From: Comamonas sp.
GTDB taxonomy: Bacteria > Pseudomonadota > Gammaproteobacteria > Burkholderiales > Burkholderiaceae_C
Length of the DNA: 64,000 nucleotides
NCBI GenBank assembly: GCA_031277805.1
Contig: JAITLR010000013.1
Span: 124,001-188,000, forward strand
Direction: 5' to 3'
The notes beneath the pieces are model-generated. The model was not told where the DNA came from, searched no databases, and worked only from the letters and a program-made list of their open reading frames with translations. Of this stretch, positions 19,454-29,787 are shown one piece after another; the stretch's first letter is position 1; each line of letters begins with the position of its first letter. Position numbers and translations under genes: made by a program.

Positions 19454-20206
19454 ATGGCAGTAACAATGCGCGAGATGCTGGAAGCTGGCGTCCACTTCGG
19501 TCACCAAACTCGCTTCTGGAACCCCAAGATGGCTCCGTTCATCTTCGGTCACCGCAACAAGATTCACATCATCAACCTGGAAAAGTCCCTGCCGATGTTT
19601 CAGGAGGCCCAGAAGTTCGCCAAGCAGCTGACTGCTAACGGCGGCACTGTGCTGATGGTGGGTACCAAGCGTCAAGCCCGTGAACTGGTGGCTGAGCAAG
19701 CTCAGCGCGCTGGCGTGCCTTACGTTGACCAACGCTGGTTGGGCGGCATGCTGACCAACTTCAAGACCGTCAAGACCTCCATCAAGCGTCTGAAGGACAT
19801 GAAGGCTCAGCAAGAAGCTGGTCTGGAATCCATGTCCAAGAAGGAACAGCTGATGTTCGTTCGCGAACTGGAAAAGCTGGAAAAGGATATCGGCGGTATC
19901 CAGGACATGAACGGCCTGCCCGACGCTATCTTTGTGATCGACGTGGGCTTCCACAAGATCGCTATCGCTGAAGCCAAGAAGCTGGGTATCCCTCTGATTG
20001 GCGTGGTTGACACCAACCACAACCCCGAAGGCATCGACTACGTGATTCCTGGTAACGACGACTCCGCCAAGGCTGTGCAACTGTACGCCCAAGGCATTGC
20101 CGACGCCATCCTGGAAGGCCGTGAAGCCCGTCTGAACGACGTGGTGAAGGCTGCCGCTGGTGAAGACGGCGACGAGTTCGTGGAAGTGGAAGAATCCGCC
20201 GCCTAA
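19454..20206 (+). CDS. rpsB: 30S ribosomal protein S2
   Basis: A 250-residue protein of the small subunit. It begins [20 protein letters not shown] and continues with [19 protein letters not shown] and [14 protein letters not shown], all conserved in S2. Start ATG 19454 follows AGAGGTAATTCAC. It heads the long cluster that runs to rnhB. The tail ends in acidic residues, as in other Burkholderiales. Confidence 0.98.
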   Translation: MAVTMREMLEAGVHFGHQTRFWNPKMAPFIFGHRNKIHIINLEKSLPMFQEAQKFAKQLTANGGTVLMVGTKRQARELVAEQAQRAGVPYVDQRWLGGMLTNFKTVKTSIKRLKDMKAQQEAGLESMSKKEQLMFVRELEKLEKDIGGIQDMNGLPDAIFVIDVGFHKIAIAEAKKLGIPLIGVVDTNHNPEGIDYVIPGNDDSAKAVQLYAQGIADAILEGREARLNDVVKAAAGEDGDEFVEVEESAA

Positions 20207-20237
20207 GCGAAGTCCGGCTGCGCGACCGCATCGCGAG

Positions 20238-20269
20238 AAAAAGCGGGGCTCTGGTAGCCCCGTTTTTTT
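20238..20269 (+). terminator. Terminator or attenuator between rpsB and tsf
   Basis: The stem CGGGGCT/AGCCCCG with a 5-base loop is followed by seven T. Its position inside the rpsB-tsf pair suggests partial termination, which lowers tsf and downstream expression relative to S2. A separate tsf promoter was not identified. Confidence 0.8.
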
Positions 20270-20314
20270 AAGCCGGAATCCTGTAACGAATCGAACTGAT
20301 ACTGGAGAAATACG

Positions 20315-21208
20315 ATGGCAATTACTGCAAGCATGGTGGCCGAACTGCGCGCCAAGACCGACGCTCCCATGATGGAGTGCAAGAAGGCTCTGACCGAAGC
20401 TGATGGCGATATGGCCAAGGCGGAAGAGCTGCTGCGCGTCAAGCTGGGCACCAAGGCTGGCAAGGCTGCTTCCCGCGTGACCGCTGAAGGCGTTGTGGCT
20501 GCTTTCATCGAAGGCGACAAGGGTGGCCTGATCGAAGTCAACAGCGAAACCGACTTCGTGTCCAAGAACGACAGCTTCCTGGCCATGGCCAGTGCCGCTG
20601 CCAAGCTGGTGGCTCTGCACAATCCCGCTGACATCGACGCCCTGGGTGCTCTGGCTTACGAGCAAGACGGCTACGGCCCCACTCTGGAAGATGTGCGCAA
20701 GGGCCTGATCGGCAAGATCGGCGAAAACATGTCTTTCCGCCGCTTCAAGGCTTTCAACGGCGCTGGTCTGGCTGCCTACGTGCACGGCACCCGCATCGGT
20801 GTGGTCGTCGAATTCGACGGCGAAGCTGCTGCTGCCAAGGATGTGGCAATGCACGTGGCTGCCATGAAGCCCGTGGCCGTGACTTCCGCTGACGTGCCCG
20901 CCGAGCTGATCGCCAAGGAGCGTTCCGTGGCCGAAGCCAAGGCTGCCGAGTCCGGCAAGCCTGCCGATATCGTCGCCAAGATGGTGGAAGGTTCCGTGCA
21001 GAAGTACCTGAAGGAAGTTTCCCTGGCTGACCAGGTCTTCGTGAAGGCTGCCGACGGCAAGCAAACCGTGGCTCAGATGCTCAAGGCTGCCAACACCACC
21101 GTCAAGGGCTTCACGATGTATGTCGTGGGTGAAGGCATCGAGAAGAAGACTGACGACTTCGCTGCCGAAGTGGCCGCCCAGGTGGCCGCAGCCAAGGCTG
21201 GTGCTTAA
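20315..21208 (+). CDS. tsf: Elongation factor Ts
   Basis: A 297-residue nucleotide-exchange factor for EF-Tu. The N-terminal UBA-like motif is [20 protein letters not shown], followed by the conserved core [16 protein letters not shown] and [11 protein letters not shown]. Length and domain order are normal. Start ATG 20315 has GGAGAA upstream. It follows rpsB after an attenuator-like hairpin and is followed by pyrH. Confidence 0.98.
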   Translation: MAITASMVAELRAKTDAPMMECKKALTEADGDMAKAEELLRVKLGTKAGKAASRVTAEGVVAAFIEGDKGGLIEVNSETDFVSKNDSFLAMASAAAKLVALHNPADIDALGALAYEQDGYGPTLEDVRKGLIGKIGENMSFRRFKAFNGAGLAAYVHGTRIGVVVEFDGEAAAAKDVAMHVAAMKPVAVTSADVPAELIAKERSVAEAKAAESGKPADIVAKMVEGSVQKYLKEVSLADQVFVKAADGKQTVAQMLKAANTTVKGFTMYVVGEGIEKKTDDFAAEVAAQVAAAKAGA

Positions 21209-21224
21209 ACCTAAGCCTTAGCAA

Positions 21225-21249
21225 CAATCGCGGCCTGGTGCCGCGATTG
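21225..21249 (+). terminator. Hairpin between tsf and pyrH
   Basis: A perfect 10-bp stem, CAATCGCGGC with GCCGCGATTG (loop 5), is followed by ATTTAT rather than a clean T-run. It may act as a weak terminator or an mRNA-processing and stability element. Confidence 0.4.
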
Positions 21250-21303
21250 ATTTATCTCCCTCCCAATTTTCATTCTCACCTTAACTTCTCTCGGAGAAAC
21301 ACC

Positions 21304-22026
21304 ATGTCCAACGCCATTCCTGCCCATAAGCGCATTTTGCTCAAGCTGTCGGGTGAGGCGTTAATGGGGGATGACCAGTTCGGCATCAACCGCGCAACCA
21401 TCGAGCGCATGGTGTCCGAGATCGTGGAAGTGACCAAGGTGGGTGTGCAGGTCGCTGTGGTGATCGGCGGCGGAAATATCTTCCGTGGCGTGGCCGGTGG
21501 CTCCGTGGGCATGGACCGTGCAACAGCTGACTATATGGGCATGCTGGCCACGGTGATGAATGCACTGGCCCTGGCGGATGCCATGGACAAGCAGGGCCTG
21601 ACGGCTCGTGTGATGTCGGCCATCGGTATCGAGCAGGTGGTGGAGCCCTATGTGCGCCCCAAGGCGCTGCAGTATCTGGAAGAGGGCAAGGTCGTGGTGT
21701 TCGCCGCCGGTACGGGCAACCCTTTCTTCACCACCGATACCGCAGCTGCTCTGCGTGGCGCCGAAATCGGTGCCGAAGTGGTTCTGAAGGCCACGAAGGT
21801 CGATGGCGTGTACACGGCCGATCCGGTCAAGGATCCTTCCGCCACCCGTTACGACAAGCTGACTTTTGATGAAGCCATCTCGCGCAACCTGGGCATCATG
21901 GATGCCACGGCTTTTGCGCTGTGCCGTGACCAGAAGCTGCCGATCCGTGTGTTCTCCATCGTCAAGCCCGGCGCACTCAAAAGCGTGGTCATGGGTGATG
22001 ACGAAGGCACTCTGGTGTACGCTTGA
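21304..22026 (+). CDS. pyrH: Uridylate kinase
   Basis: A 240-residue hexameric UMP kinase of the amino-acid kinase fold, making UDP from UMP. Motifs are [14 protein letters not shown] at the start, [27 protein letters not shown] and [13 protein letters not shown]. Start ATG 21304 has CGGAGAA upstream; the in-frame start at 21238 lies in the intergenic hairpin region and is rejected. UMP made here is used for UDP-sugars in the same cell-envelope pathways as the downstream genes. Confidence 0.97.
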   Translation: MSNAIPAHKRILLKLSGEALMGDDQFGINRATIERMVSEIVEVTKVGVQVAVVIGGGNIFRGVAGGSVGMDRATADYMGMLATVMNALALADAMDKQGLTARVMSAIGIEQVVEPYVRPKALQYLEEGKVVVFAAGTGNPFFTTDTAAALRGAEIGAEVVLKATKVDGVYTADPVKDPSATRYDKLTFDEAISRNLGIMDATAFALCRDQKLPIRVFSIVKPGALKSVVMGDDEGTLVYA

Positions 22027-22065
22027 GCGTTTGCTGCAGCCTATTGCCTGTGAAGGAATAAGAAC

Positions 22066-22626
22066 ATGACGATCGCCGAAATCAAGAAAAATACCGAAAC
22101 CAAGATGGGGCAATCCATCGAGGCTCTGAAGAACAACCTGTCCCGCGTGCGTACCGGCCGTGCCAATCCGGCGCTGCTGGATGCAATCCATGTGGAGTAC
22201 TACGGCTCCATGGTGCCTCTGTCCCAGGTGGCCAATGTGTCCCTGCTGGATGCCCGCACCATCAGCGTGCAGCCCTGGGAAAAGAACATGGCTGCCAAGG
22301 TGGAAAAGGCCATTCGCGAAAGCGATCTGGGCCTGAATCCGGCATCCATGGGAGATCTGATCCGCGTTCCCATGCCTCCCATGAGCGAGGAGCGCCGCAA
22401 GGAAATGACCAAGCTGGCCCGCAACGAAGGCGAAAACTCCAAGATTGCCATCCGCAATCTGCGCCGCGATGCCAACGAAGGCGTGAAGAAGCTGGTCAAG
22501 GACAAGGAAGCTTCCGAGGACGATCAGAAGCGTTCCGAAGCTGAAATCCAAAAGATCACGGACAAGCATATTGCCGAGATCGACGTGCTGGTGGCTGCCA
22601 AAGAGCAGGACATCCTGGCGGTCTAA
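22066..22626 (+). CDS. frr: Ribosome recycling factor
   Basis: A 186-residue two-domain factor that splits post-termination ribosomes together with EF-G. Conserved features are [15 protein letters not shown], the YYGS(M)VPL loop, [10 protein letters not shown] and [17 protein letters not shown]. The length is standard. It begins 39 bases after pyrH and is followed by uppS 26 bases later, so it is within the operon. Confidence 0.97.
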   Translation: MTIAEIKKNTETKMGQSIEALKNNLSRVRTGRANPALLDAIHVEYYGSMVPLSQVANVSLLDARTISVQPWEKNMAAKVEKAIRESDLGLNPASMGDLIRVPMPPMSEERRKEMTKLARNEGENSKIAIRNLRRDANEGVKKLVKDKEASEDDQKRSEAEIQKITDKHIAEIDVLVAAKEQDILAV

Positions 22627-22652
22627 GGCATCAGGCCAAAGGACTTGCACTT

Positions 22653-23390
22653 TTGACAAGCTCAAAGAACGGCGCGGTACCGCGCCATATCGCCATCATC
22701 ATGGATGGCAATGGGCGCTGGGCCAAGCGCCGCTTGCTCCCACGCCTTGCCGGCCACAAGCAAGGTGTGGAGTCCCTGCGCCGCTGTGCACGTGCCTGCG
22801 TGGAGCAGGGCGTGCAGGTGCTGACGGTGTTTGCTTTCTCCTCCGAGAACTGGAATCGTCCGCAGGAAGAAGTCTCGGGCCTGATGAGTCTGTTGGCGAC
22901 AGCGCTGACCAAAGAGGTCAGACAACTGAGTGCGGACGGTGTGCGACTGTACTTTGTCGGTGATCGCCAGGGTCTGAGCGAGAAGGTACGAGCAGGCCTG
23001 GCTGAGGCAGAGCGCATCACTGCGCACAACACGCGCCTGATTCTCAATGTCTGCTTCAACTATGGCGGCCGCTGGGACATTGCCCAGGCTGCACAGAGGG
23101 TGGCCGAGCAAGGCTTGGCGCTGACCCCGGAAAACCTCGACAAGGCCATGGCGCTGGCGCATGTGCCTGATCCGGATCTGATGATTCGCACTGGTGGTGA
23201 AACGCGCATCAGCAACTTTTTGCTCTGGCAAGCCGCCTACACCGAGCTGTTCTTCAGTGATAGCCTCTGGCCTGACTTCGACGAAGCAGCGCTGGACGAG
23301 GCCATCTCGGTGTTCAGTGGGCGAGAGCGCCGCTTTGGCCAGACTTCAGAACAAATTCAACAACCGTCAAATGCGACTTTGACGGCCTAA
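22653..23390 (+). CDS. uppS: Undecaprenyl diphosphate synthase
   Basis: A 245-residue cis-prenyltransferase that extends farnesyl-PP to the C55 lipid carrier for peptidoglycan and LPS. The catalytic Asp and P-loop-like segment are in IAIIMDGNGRWAKRR. Substrate-binding features are FAFSSENWNRP, RLILNVCFNYGGRWDI and RTGGETRISNFLLWQ. The start is TTG 22653, with AAAGGA 10 bases upstream; no ATG fits. It precedes cdsA by 14 bases. Confidence 0.95.
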   Translation: MTSSKNGAVPRHIAIIMDGNGRWAKRRLLPRLAGHKQGVESLRRCARACVEQGVQVLTVFAFSSENWNRPQEEVSGLMSLLATALTKEVRQLSADGVRLYFVGDRQGLSEKVRAGLAEAERITAHNTRLILNVCFNYGGRWDIAQAAQRVAEQGLALTPENLDKAMALAHVPDPDLMIRTGGETRISNFLLWQAAYTELFFSDSLWPDFDEAALDEAISVFSGRERRFGQTSEQIQQPSNATLTA

Positions 23391-23404
23391 CCACAAGAGG
23401 TGCC

Positions 23405-24262
23405 ATGCTCAAGCAGCGCGTCATTACCGCCTTGATATTGCTGGCCATTTTGCTGCCGGCTTTGTTTTATCCCGCCAGCACGGTGCCGTTTGCGGTGCTG
23501 ATGTTGATCTTCATGGCTGCTGGTGCCTGGGAGTGGGGGCGACTCAATGGTTTTGGGCAGGCTGGCGCACTGGGGCTGGGAGCACTTTGCACAGCACTTT
23601 GCGCTGGATCATGGTGGGCTGGCTGGCTGCAGCAATCTTTGACCACGGTCTGGATCGTGGCTGGCTTTTGCTGGGTGCTGGGCGGTGTGCTGCTTTTGCG
23701 AGCTGGAGTGGCTGGATGGCCGCATATTCCCGCAGCGGTACGCCTGATTGGTGGTGTGCTGGCCCTGTGGCTGTCCTGGATGGCTGTGGTGCAGGCTCGC
23801 AACATTGGCGTCAACTTCCTGCTGTCGGTGCTGGTGCTGGTCTGGGTGGCCGACATTTTTGCCTATTTCGCGGGGCGCACCTTCGGCCTCAAGTTCACCA
23901 AAAACAAGCTGGCACCCTCCATCAGTCCTGGCAAGAGCTGGGAAGGTGTCTGGGGTGGCATGGTCGGTGTTGTCGTGCTGGCACTGGTCTGGAGCTGGGC
24001 GGACCGTCATTACGGCTCCAGCGTTTCGAGTTTCTATACGGTGCTGCAGTCGCATGGGACATGGTTCCTGTTGCTGGCTGCAGTGTTTATGGCTGCAATG
24101 AGTGTGGTGGGCGACCTGGTCGAATCCCTCATCAAACGCAGCGTTGGTGTCAAGGACAGCAGCGGCTTGCTGCCCGGCCATGGTGGTGTCCTGGATCGCA
24201 TTGATGCTCTCCTGCCCACACTGCCGTTGGCAATGATGCTCTCATCCTTTGTGCATCCATGA
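23405..24262 (+). CDS. cdsA: Phosphatidate cytidylyltransferase
   Basis: A 285-residue inner-membrane enzyme forming CDP-diacylglycerol from phosphatidate and CTP. About eight hydrophobic segments are present. The family signature is complete near the C-terminus: SLIKRSVGVKDSSG followed by LLPGHGGVLDRID. Start ATG 23405 has AGAGG upstream. The stop overlaps the dxr start by four bases (ATGA), so translation is probably coupled. Confidence 0.95.
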   Translation: MLKQRVITALILLAILLPALFYPASTVPFAVLMLIFMAAGAWEWGRLNGFGQAGALGLGALCTALCAGSWWAGWLQQSLTTVWIVAGFCWVLGGVLLLRAGVAGWPHIPAAVRLIGGVLALWLSWMAVVQARNIGVNFLLSVLVLVWVADIFAYFAGRTFGLKFTKNKLAPSISPGKSWEGVWGGMVGVVVLALVWSWADRHYGSSVSSFYTVLQSHGTWFLLLAAVFMAAMSVVGDLVESLIKRSVGVKDSSGLLPGHGGVLDRIDALLPTLPLAMMLSSFVHP

Positions 24263-25437
24263 AGCAGAAAATCACGGTTCTGGGTTCTACCGGTTCCATT
24301 GGAACCAATACCCTGGATGTGGTGGCCCGCCACCCAGATCAATATGAAGTCTTTGCCTTGAGCGCAGCCACGCAAGTGGATTTGATGCTCAGGCAATGCG
24401 CCCAGTTCAAGCCACAGTTTGCCGTGATGGCCAGTGCGCCTCATGCGCTGCAACTGGCAGAGCAGTTGAAGAAAAATGGGCTTCAAACGCAGGTCCTTCA
24501 AGCGCAAGATGCTCTTGAAACCATAGCTTCCCATCCCGATGTCGACGCTGTCATGGCTGCCATCGTGGGCGCGGCTGGTCTGGCTCCATGCCTTGCGGCA
24601 GCCAAGGCGGGCAAACGTCTGCTGCTGGCCAACAAGGAAGCACTGGTGGTGGGTGGTGCCTTGTTCATGGATACCGTCAAGCGCCACGGTGCGACGTTGC
24701 TGCCTATCGATAGCGAGCACTCGGCCATCTTCCAGTGTCTGCCGGAAGACAGCGGTACCTGGGCAGACCGCGTCGACTCTTTGCTGCTGACGGCTTCGGG
24801 CGGCCCCTTCCGCCAGCGTGATCCGGCGACGTTGTCCGAGATCACGCCGGAGCAGGCCTGCACGCATCCCAACTTCTCCATGGGGCGCAAGATCTCGGTG
24901 GACTCCGCAACCATGATGAACAAGGCGCTCGAAGTGATCGAGGCGCGCTGGCTGTTCGACATGGCGCCCGAGAAGATCAAGGTCGTCATTCACCCGCAGC
25001 AGATCGTGCATTCCATGGTGCAGTTCAAGGACTCGTCGGTGATTGCTCAGCTGGGAACGCCTGATATGCGTGTGCCCATTGCCTGCGGCTTGGCTTGGCC
25101 TGAGCGCATTGCCAGCGGTGCTCCGCTGCTGGACTTCACCCAGCTGGCGGCGCTAACCTTCGAAGAGGCGGATGCCAAGCGTTTTCCGGGTCTGCATCTA
25201 TCCTGGCAGGCGTTGCGCGCGCCCGAGGGCACGACCACGGTGCTCAATGCTGCCAACGAAATTGCGGTCGCGGCCTTCCTTGAGCGTCGCCTGTCGTTTG
25301 ACCGTATTCATGCGGTGAATCTGCAGACGCTGGAGTCAGTGCAGCCCGGCAATGTGTCCAGCCTTGAAGACCTGATGGTTCTGGATGCAAACACACGAGA
25401 GCAGGCTGCGTTGATCGCGCGACAATGGGCGCTGTGA
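24259..25437 (+). CDS. dxr: 1-deoxy-D-xylulose 5-phosphate reductoisomerase
   Basis: A 392-residue NADPH enzyme that makes MEP, the first committed step of non-mevalonate isoprenoid synthesis and so the supply for UppS. The NADPH loop is LGSTGSIGTNTLDVV. The metal and substrate region is LLPIDSEHSAIFQ, and SGGPFRQR and NFSMGRKISVDSATMMNK follow. It overlaps cdsA by four bases. Near 24501-24530 the coding DNA contains a segment that resembles the local TAGC-type repeats. Confidence 0.96.
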   Translation: MKQKITVLGSTGSIGTNTLDVVARHPDQYEVFALSAATQVDLMLRQCAQFKPQFAVMASAPHALQLAEQLKKNGLQTQVLQAQDALETIASHPDVDAVMAAIVGAAGLAPCLAAAKAGKRLLLANKEALVVGGALFMDTVKRHGATLLPIDSEHSAIFQCLPEDSGTWADRVDSLLLTASGGPFRQRDPATLSEITPEQACTHPNFSMGRKISVDSATMMNKALEVIEARWLFDMAPEKIKVVIHPQQIVHSMVQFKDSSVIAQLGTPDMRVPIACGLAWPERIASGAPLLDFTQLAALTFEEADAKRFPGLHLSWQALRAPEGTTTVLNAANEIAVAAFLERRLSFDRIHAVNLQTLESVQPGNVSSLEDLMVLDANTREQAALIARQWAL

Positions 25438-25531
25438 TTCCGTGATGGTGGCTTGTCGAAGCCGTCTGCGAGCTGTAACGGGATCTGCTTTGGCCCGCAT
25501 TCCTTAGGCTGATTGAAAAAAGGAGTATCAG

Positions 25532-26902
25532 GTGTTGCTGACAGTTGTGTCTTTCATCGTTGCGCTTGGCATTCTGATTGCAGTGCATGAGTGGGGGCAC
25601 TATCGGGTGGCCGTGGCTTGTGGCGTCAAGGTGCTGCGCTACTCGATTGGCTTTGGCAAACCTTTGCTGAGCTGGACCAGCAGGAAATCCGGCACGGAAT
25701 ATGTGATCGCGGCACTGCCTTTGGGTGGCTATGTTCGCATGCTCGACGAGCGTGAAGCAGAGGTCAGCCCTGAGGAAAAGCATCTGGCCTTCAACAACCA
25801 GCCCTTGCGGGCACGTGCCGCCATCGTGGCTGCCGGACCGATTGCCAATCTTGTGCTGGCTGTTGCTCTGCTGGCCGTGGTGAACTGGATGGGGCAGAGT
25901 GAGCCCGCGGCACGGCTGGCTGCGCCACCCGCAGGCTCGATCCTGCAGGTGGCTGGCGTGCAAAGTGGTGATTGGGTCCAGCGTATTGCCAAAGGCGAGC
26001 AGGACTGGGAGGCAGTCACTTCCTTGGGTAATTTGCGCTGGGTCATCACCACGGCGGCGATCGAAGGCGAACCTCTCCAGCTGGAGGTCGCGGCAGGCAA
26101 AGATGCTGCACCGCGGGTAGTCAAACTTGATCTGAGCAGCTTGGCACAAAAAGAGCCTGATGCGGCCTTCATGAAGCAAGTTGGTCTGATCGGTGCCTGG
26201 ACTTCGCCGGTGGTTGATGATGTGGTGGAAGGTGGTCCTGCAGATCGGGCTGGCGTGCGCAAGGGTGACTGGGTGCAAAGCCTCAATGGAAAGCCTGCAT
26301 CTGATGGCCTGCAATTGCTGGACATGATTCGCCAGCTCGGTGCATCGGGGAAAGTTGAACCTCAGGTCTGGGTGGTTCAGCGCAATGGTCGGATGCTGCA
26401 GCTGCAAGTCACGCCTGAGCTTGCAGATGGCAAGAATGGCCAGTCATCAACGGCTCGCGTGAATGCCTATATTGGCGGGCAACCTGCCATGGTGCAGGTG
26501 CGCCTGGGGCTTTGGGATGGCCTGACGGCAGGGGTGAAGAAAACCTGGGAGCTGTCCTCGATGACGCTGCGCATGATGGGGCGCATGCTGATTGGTCAGG
26601 CTTCATTGAAAAATATCAGCGGCCCTCTGACGATTGCCGATTACGCTGGCAAATCCGCAAGCATGGGATTGGTACAGTATTTATCGTTTCTTGCGCTTAT
26701 CAGCATCAGCCTGGGCGTACTTAACCTGCTACCATTGCCCGTTCTTGATGGTGGGCACCTGATGTATTATCTTTGGGAAGGCGTGACGGGGCGGAATGTC
26801 TCTGATGTCTGGGCGGAGAGACTACAGCGCGCTGGCGTGGCTGTAATCCTACTGATGATGTCAGTCGCCTTTTTCAACGATATCAATCGGCTCTGGGGCT
26901 AA
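25532..26902 (+). CDS. rseP: RIP zinc metalloprotease RseP
   Basis: A 456-residue site-2 protease of the inner membrane that cleaves anti-sigma factors and leftover signal peptides. The zinc motif HEWGH lies in the first membrane helix (about residues 19-23). Two PDZ domains follow in the periplasm (about 115-205 and 210-300). The C-terminal membrane part carries LPLPVLDGGHLMYY with the third zinc ligand. Start GTG 25532 has AGGAG six bases upstream. It sits directly before bamA, as in most proteobacteria. Confidence 0.95.
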   Translation: MLLTVVSFIVALGILIAVHEWGHYRVAVACGVKVLRYSIGFGKPLLSWTSRKSGTEYVIAALPLGGYVRMLDEREAEVSPEEKHLAFNNQPLRARAAIVAAGPIANLVLAVALLAVVNWMGQSEPAARLAAPPAGSILQVAGVQSGDWVQRIAKGEQDWEAVTSLGNLRWVITTAAIEGEPLQLEVAAGKDAAPRVVKLDLSSLAQKEPDAAFMKQVGLIGAWTSPVVDDVVEGGPADRAGVRKGDWVQSLNGKPASDGLQLLDMIRQLGASGKVEPQVWVVQRNGRMLQLQVTPELADGKNGQSSTARVNAYIGGQPAMVQVRLGLWDGLTAGVKKTWELSSMTLRMMGRMLIGQASLKNISGPLTIADYAGKSASMGLVQYLSFLALISISLGVLNLLPLPVLDGGHLMYYLWEGVTGRNVSDVWAERLQRAGVAVILLMMSVAFFNDINRLWG

Positions 26903-26946
26903 TTTTCTACCGCTTTCGGTAAGCCGCGCTGGCGGCAATTCCACAC

Positions 26947-29262
26947 ATGAAAAAACATTTCAATCGCTTTGGCAAGCGCACTGCTACTGCCTTGGCTGCT
27001 ATGGTTTTGGCTGCGCAGGCCGCGTGGGCGCTGGAGCCTTTCAAAGTTCAGGACATCCGTGTCGAAGGCCTGCAGCGTGTGGAGCCGGGTACCGTCTTTG
27101 CATCCATGCCTGTTCGTGTGGGCGATGAGTACAACGATGAAAAGGGTGCAGCAGCCATCCGTTCTCTGTTTGCTCTGGGTCTGTTCAAGGATGTGCGCCT
27201 GGAGGCCAATGGCAATGTGCTGGTCGTGGTGGTGGAAGAGCGCCCGACCATCGCCGAAGTGAGCTTTGCCGGCACCAAGGAATTCGACAAGGACACCTTG
27301 ACCAAGGCCATGCGCGACGTGGGGCTGGCCGAAGGCCGTCCTTTCGACAAGGCCCTGGCCGATCGAGCCGAGCAGGAACTCAAGCGTCAGTACATCAACC
27401 GCAGTCTGTATGGCGCGGAGGTGGTGACCACGGTGACGCCTATCGAGCGCAACCGCGTGAATCTGACCTTCACGGTCTCCGAGGGAGAGCCCGCCAAGAT
27501 CAATGAAATCCACATTGTGGGCAACAAGGCATTCAAGGAGTCCACACTCCAGGATTTGTTCGACCAGGACACCGGCAACTGGATGAGCTGGTACACCAAG
27601 TCGGACCGCTATGCTCGCAACAAGCTCAATGCGGATTTGGAAGCCCTGCGCTCGTACTATCTGCAGCGCGGCTATCTGGAATTCCGCGTGGACTCCACTC
27701 AGGTGGCCATTTCTCCAGACAAGCAGCATATCGGCTTGACCGTCAATATCCACGAAGGCGACCAGTACGTGGTGTCTGGCGTGAAGATGGAAGGCAACTT
27801 CCTTGACCGTGATGACGAGTTCAAGTCGCTGATCAAGATCAAGCCCGGTGAGCCCTATAACGCCGACCAGGTTTCCGACACCATCAAGGCTTTTACGGAC
27901 TATTACAGTAACTTCGGTTTTGCGTTTGCCAAGGTCGAAGCCGTTCCTGAAATCGACCGTGCGAATAATCGGGTGCAGATCGTGCTGCAGGCCCAGCCTT
28001 CGCGCCGTGCCTATATTCGCCGCATCAATGTGAGCGGCAATAACAAGACGCGCGACGAAGTGATTCGCCGTGAGTTCCGCCAATTCGAAGCGTCCTGGTA
28101 CGACGGCCAGAAAATCAAACTCTCGCGCGACCGCGTGGATCGCCTGGGCTTCTTTACCCAGGTGGAAATCGAAACCCAGGAAGTGCCCGGTTCTCCCGAT
28201 CAGGTGGACCTGCTGATCAATGTGGTGGAAAAGCCCACCGGCTCGATTCAGCTGGGTGCAGGTTTCTCCAGTGCGGAAAAGGTCTCGCTGTCCTTCGGCA
28301 TCAAGCAGGAAAACGTCTTCGGCTCCGGCAATTACCTGGGCCTGGATGTCAACACCAGCAAGTACAACCGCACCCTGGTGGTATCCACCACCAATCCGTA
28401 CTTCACGGATACAGGTATCTCGCGTACCTACGACGTCTATTACCGTACAACCCGTCCTTACTACGACGACGGTGCCTACAAGATCGTCACCAAGGGTGCC
28501 AGCGTGCGCTTCGGTGTGCCGTTCAGTGAGGTGGACACGATCTTCTTTGGCGCAGGCGTCGAAGGTAACGAGATCAAGCCCGGTACCTATATGCCTGGCA
28601 TCTACAGCGAATATTGCGGTGGCACGACCACTTCCAATACAGGCTGCTCGAAGACCGGCATTCCCCTGACTCTGGGCTGGTCGCGTGATAATCGCGATAG
28701 CGCCCTGGCTCCCAATGCCGGCCGTTATCAGCGTGTGAATCTGGAAGCATCTTTCCTCAGCGATATGCGCTACTGGAAGGCCAATTACCAGATTCAGCAA
28801 TATATTCCCCTGAACAAGAAGTACACCATTGCGCTGAATGGCGAACTGGGTTGGGGCAAGGGTATTGGTGGCAACCCATATCCTATTTTCAAGAACTTCT
28901 ATTCTGGCGGTTTGGGATCGGTGCGTGGCTTTGAGCAGGGCTCGCTGGGTCGTCACGACAGCGTCAATACCAATCTGGCTCTGGGCGGTACGCGCAAGCT
29001 GACCCTGAACGGCGAATTCATGATTCCATTCCCTGGTGCCGGAAATGACAGAACCCTGCGTCTGTTCACCTTTGTGGACGTGGGTAATGTATGGGCGGAA
29101 GGTGAAAGCATGGAGCTGAACTCCCTGCGAGCCTCCACGGGTATCGGTATTAGCTGGATTTCGCCGCTGGGTCCGCTGCGTTTGGCTTATGCTCAGCCAA
29201 TTCGCAAGGAAACCGGCGATAGAATCCAGAAACTGCAATTCCAAATCGGAACATCTTTCTAA
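26947..29262 (+). CDS. bamA: Outer membrane protein assembly factor BamA
   Basis: A 771-residue core of the BAM complex that folds beta-barrels into the outer membrane. A signal peptide (about residues 1-28, ending AAWA) is followed by five POTRA domains (about 30-420) and a 16-strand barrel. The loop-6 motif VRGFEQGSLG is present, and the chain ends in Phe (QIGTSF), as outer-membrane barrels usually do. It overlaps skp by one base. A long antisense open frame across it is a codon-bias shadow. Confidence 0.97.
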   Translation: MKKHFNRFGKRTATALAAMVLAAQAAWALEPFKVQDIRVEGLQRVEPGTVFASMPVRVGDEYNDEKGAAAIRSLFALGLFKDVRLEANGNVLVVVVEERPTIAEVSFAGTKEFDKDTLTKAMRDVGLAEGRPFDKALADRAEQELKRQYINRSLYGAEVVTTVTPIERNRVNLTFTVSEGEPAKINEIHIVGNKAFKESTLQDLFDQDTGNWMSWYTKSDRYARNKLNADLEALRSYYLQRGYLEFRVDSTQVAISPDKQHIGLTVNIHEGDQYVVSGVKMEGNFLDRDDEFKSLIKIKPGEPYNADQVSDTIKAFTDYYSNFGFAFAKVEAVPEIDRANNRVQIVLQAQPSRRAYIRRINVSGNNKTRDEVIRREFRQFEASWYDGQKIKLSRDRVDRLGFFTQVEIETQEVPGSPDQVDLLINVVEKPTGSIQLGAGFSSAEKVSLSFGIKQENVFGSGNYLGLDVNTSKYNRTLVVSTTNPYFTDTGISRTYDVYYRTTRPYYDDGAYKIVTKGASVRFGVPFSEVDTIFFGAGVEGNEIKPGTYMPGIYSEYCGGTTTSNTGCSKTGIPLTLGWSRDNRDSALAPNAGRYQRVNLEASFLSDMRYWKANYQIQQYIPLNKKYTIALNGELGWGKGIGGNPYPIFKNFYSGGLGSVRGFEQGSLGRHDSVNTNLALGGTRKLTLNGEFMIPFPGAGNDRTLRLFTFVDVGNVWAEGESMELNSLRASTGIGISWISPLGPLRLAYAQPIRKETGDRIQKLQFQIGTSF

Positions 29263-29768
29263 TGAAATCTCTCTCTAGCCATCTTTCTCTGGCTGTGCTG
29301 CTTGGCGCCATGGCCGTCTCTGCGCATGCACAGGAATTCAAGGCGGGCTTTGTCAACACGGATCGCATTTTCCGTGAGGCTTCTGCCGCCAAGGCTGCCC
29401 AAGCCAAGCTTGAGCAGGAGTTTTCTAAGCGTGAAAAAGATTTGGTCGATCAAGGCAATGCCTTGAAGACTGCTTCGGATAAGTTCGAACGCGAAGCACC
29501 CACCATGGCCGAGAGCCAGCGTGCTTCACGCCAGCGTCAGCTGGTGGATCAGGACCGTGAATTCCAGCGCAAGCGCCGTGAATTCCAGGAAGACCTGAAC
29601 GCCCGCAAGAACGAAGAGCTGGCCGCGGTTCTGGATCGTGCCAATAAGGTCGTCAAGCAAGTGGCCGAGTCTGAAAAGTACGACGTGATCCTGCAAGAAG
29701 CTGTGTATATCAACCCCAAGTTCGATATCACAGACAAGGTGATCAAGAGCCTGAACGGCACCAAGTAA
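29262..29768 (+). CDS. skp: Periplasmic chaperone Skp/OmpH
   Basis: A 168-residue OmpH-family chaperone that carries unfolded outer-membrane proteins to BamA. The signal peptide is residues 1-23 (ending SAHA). A short beta segment ([11 protein letters not shown]) is followed by a long helical, charged region (about 40-130) forming the tentacles. It starts within the bamA stop codon, so translation is coupled. Its position between bamA and lpxD is the standard one. Confidence 0.95.
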   Translation: MKSLSSHLSLAVLLGAMAVSAHAQEFKAGFVNTDRIFREASAAKAAQAKLEQEFSKREKDLVDQGNALKTASDKFEREAPTMAESQRASRQRQLVDQDREFQRKRREFQEDLNARKNEELAAVLDRANKVVKQVAESEKYDVILQEAVYINPKFDITDKVIKSLNGTK

Positions 29769-29787
29769 GCCCAAGAGTTGCATTAAC

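Noticed and set aside
26899..29244. A 781-codon open frame antisense to bamA
   Set aside because: It mirrors the bamA reading frame in GC-rich DNA, has no family resemblance and no start signal. BamA is certain.
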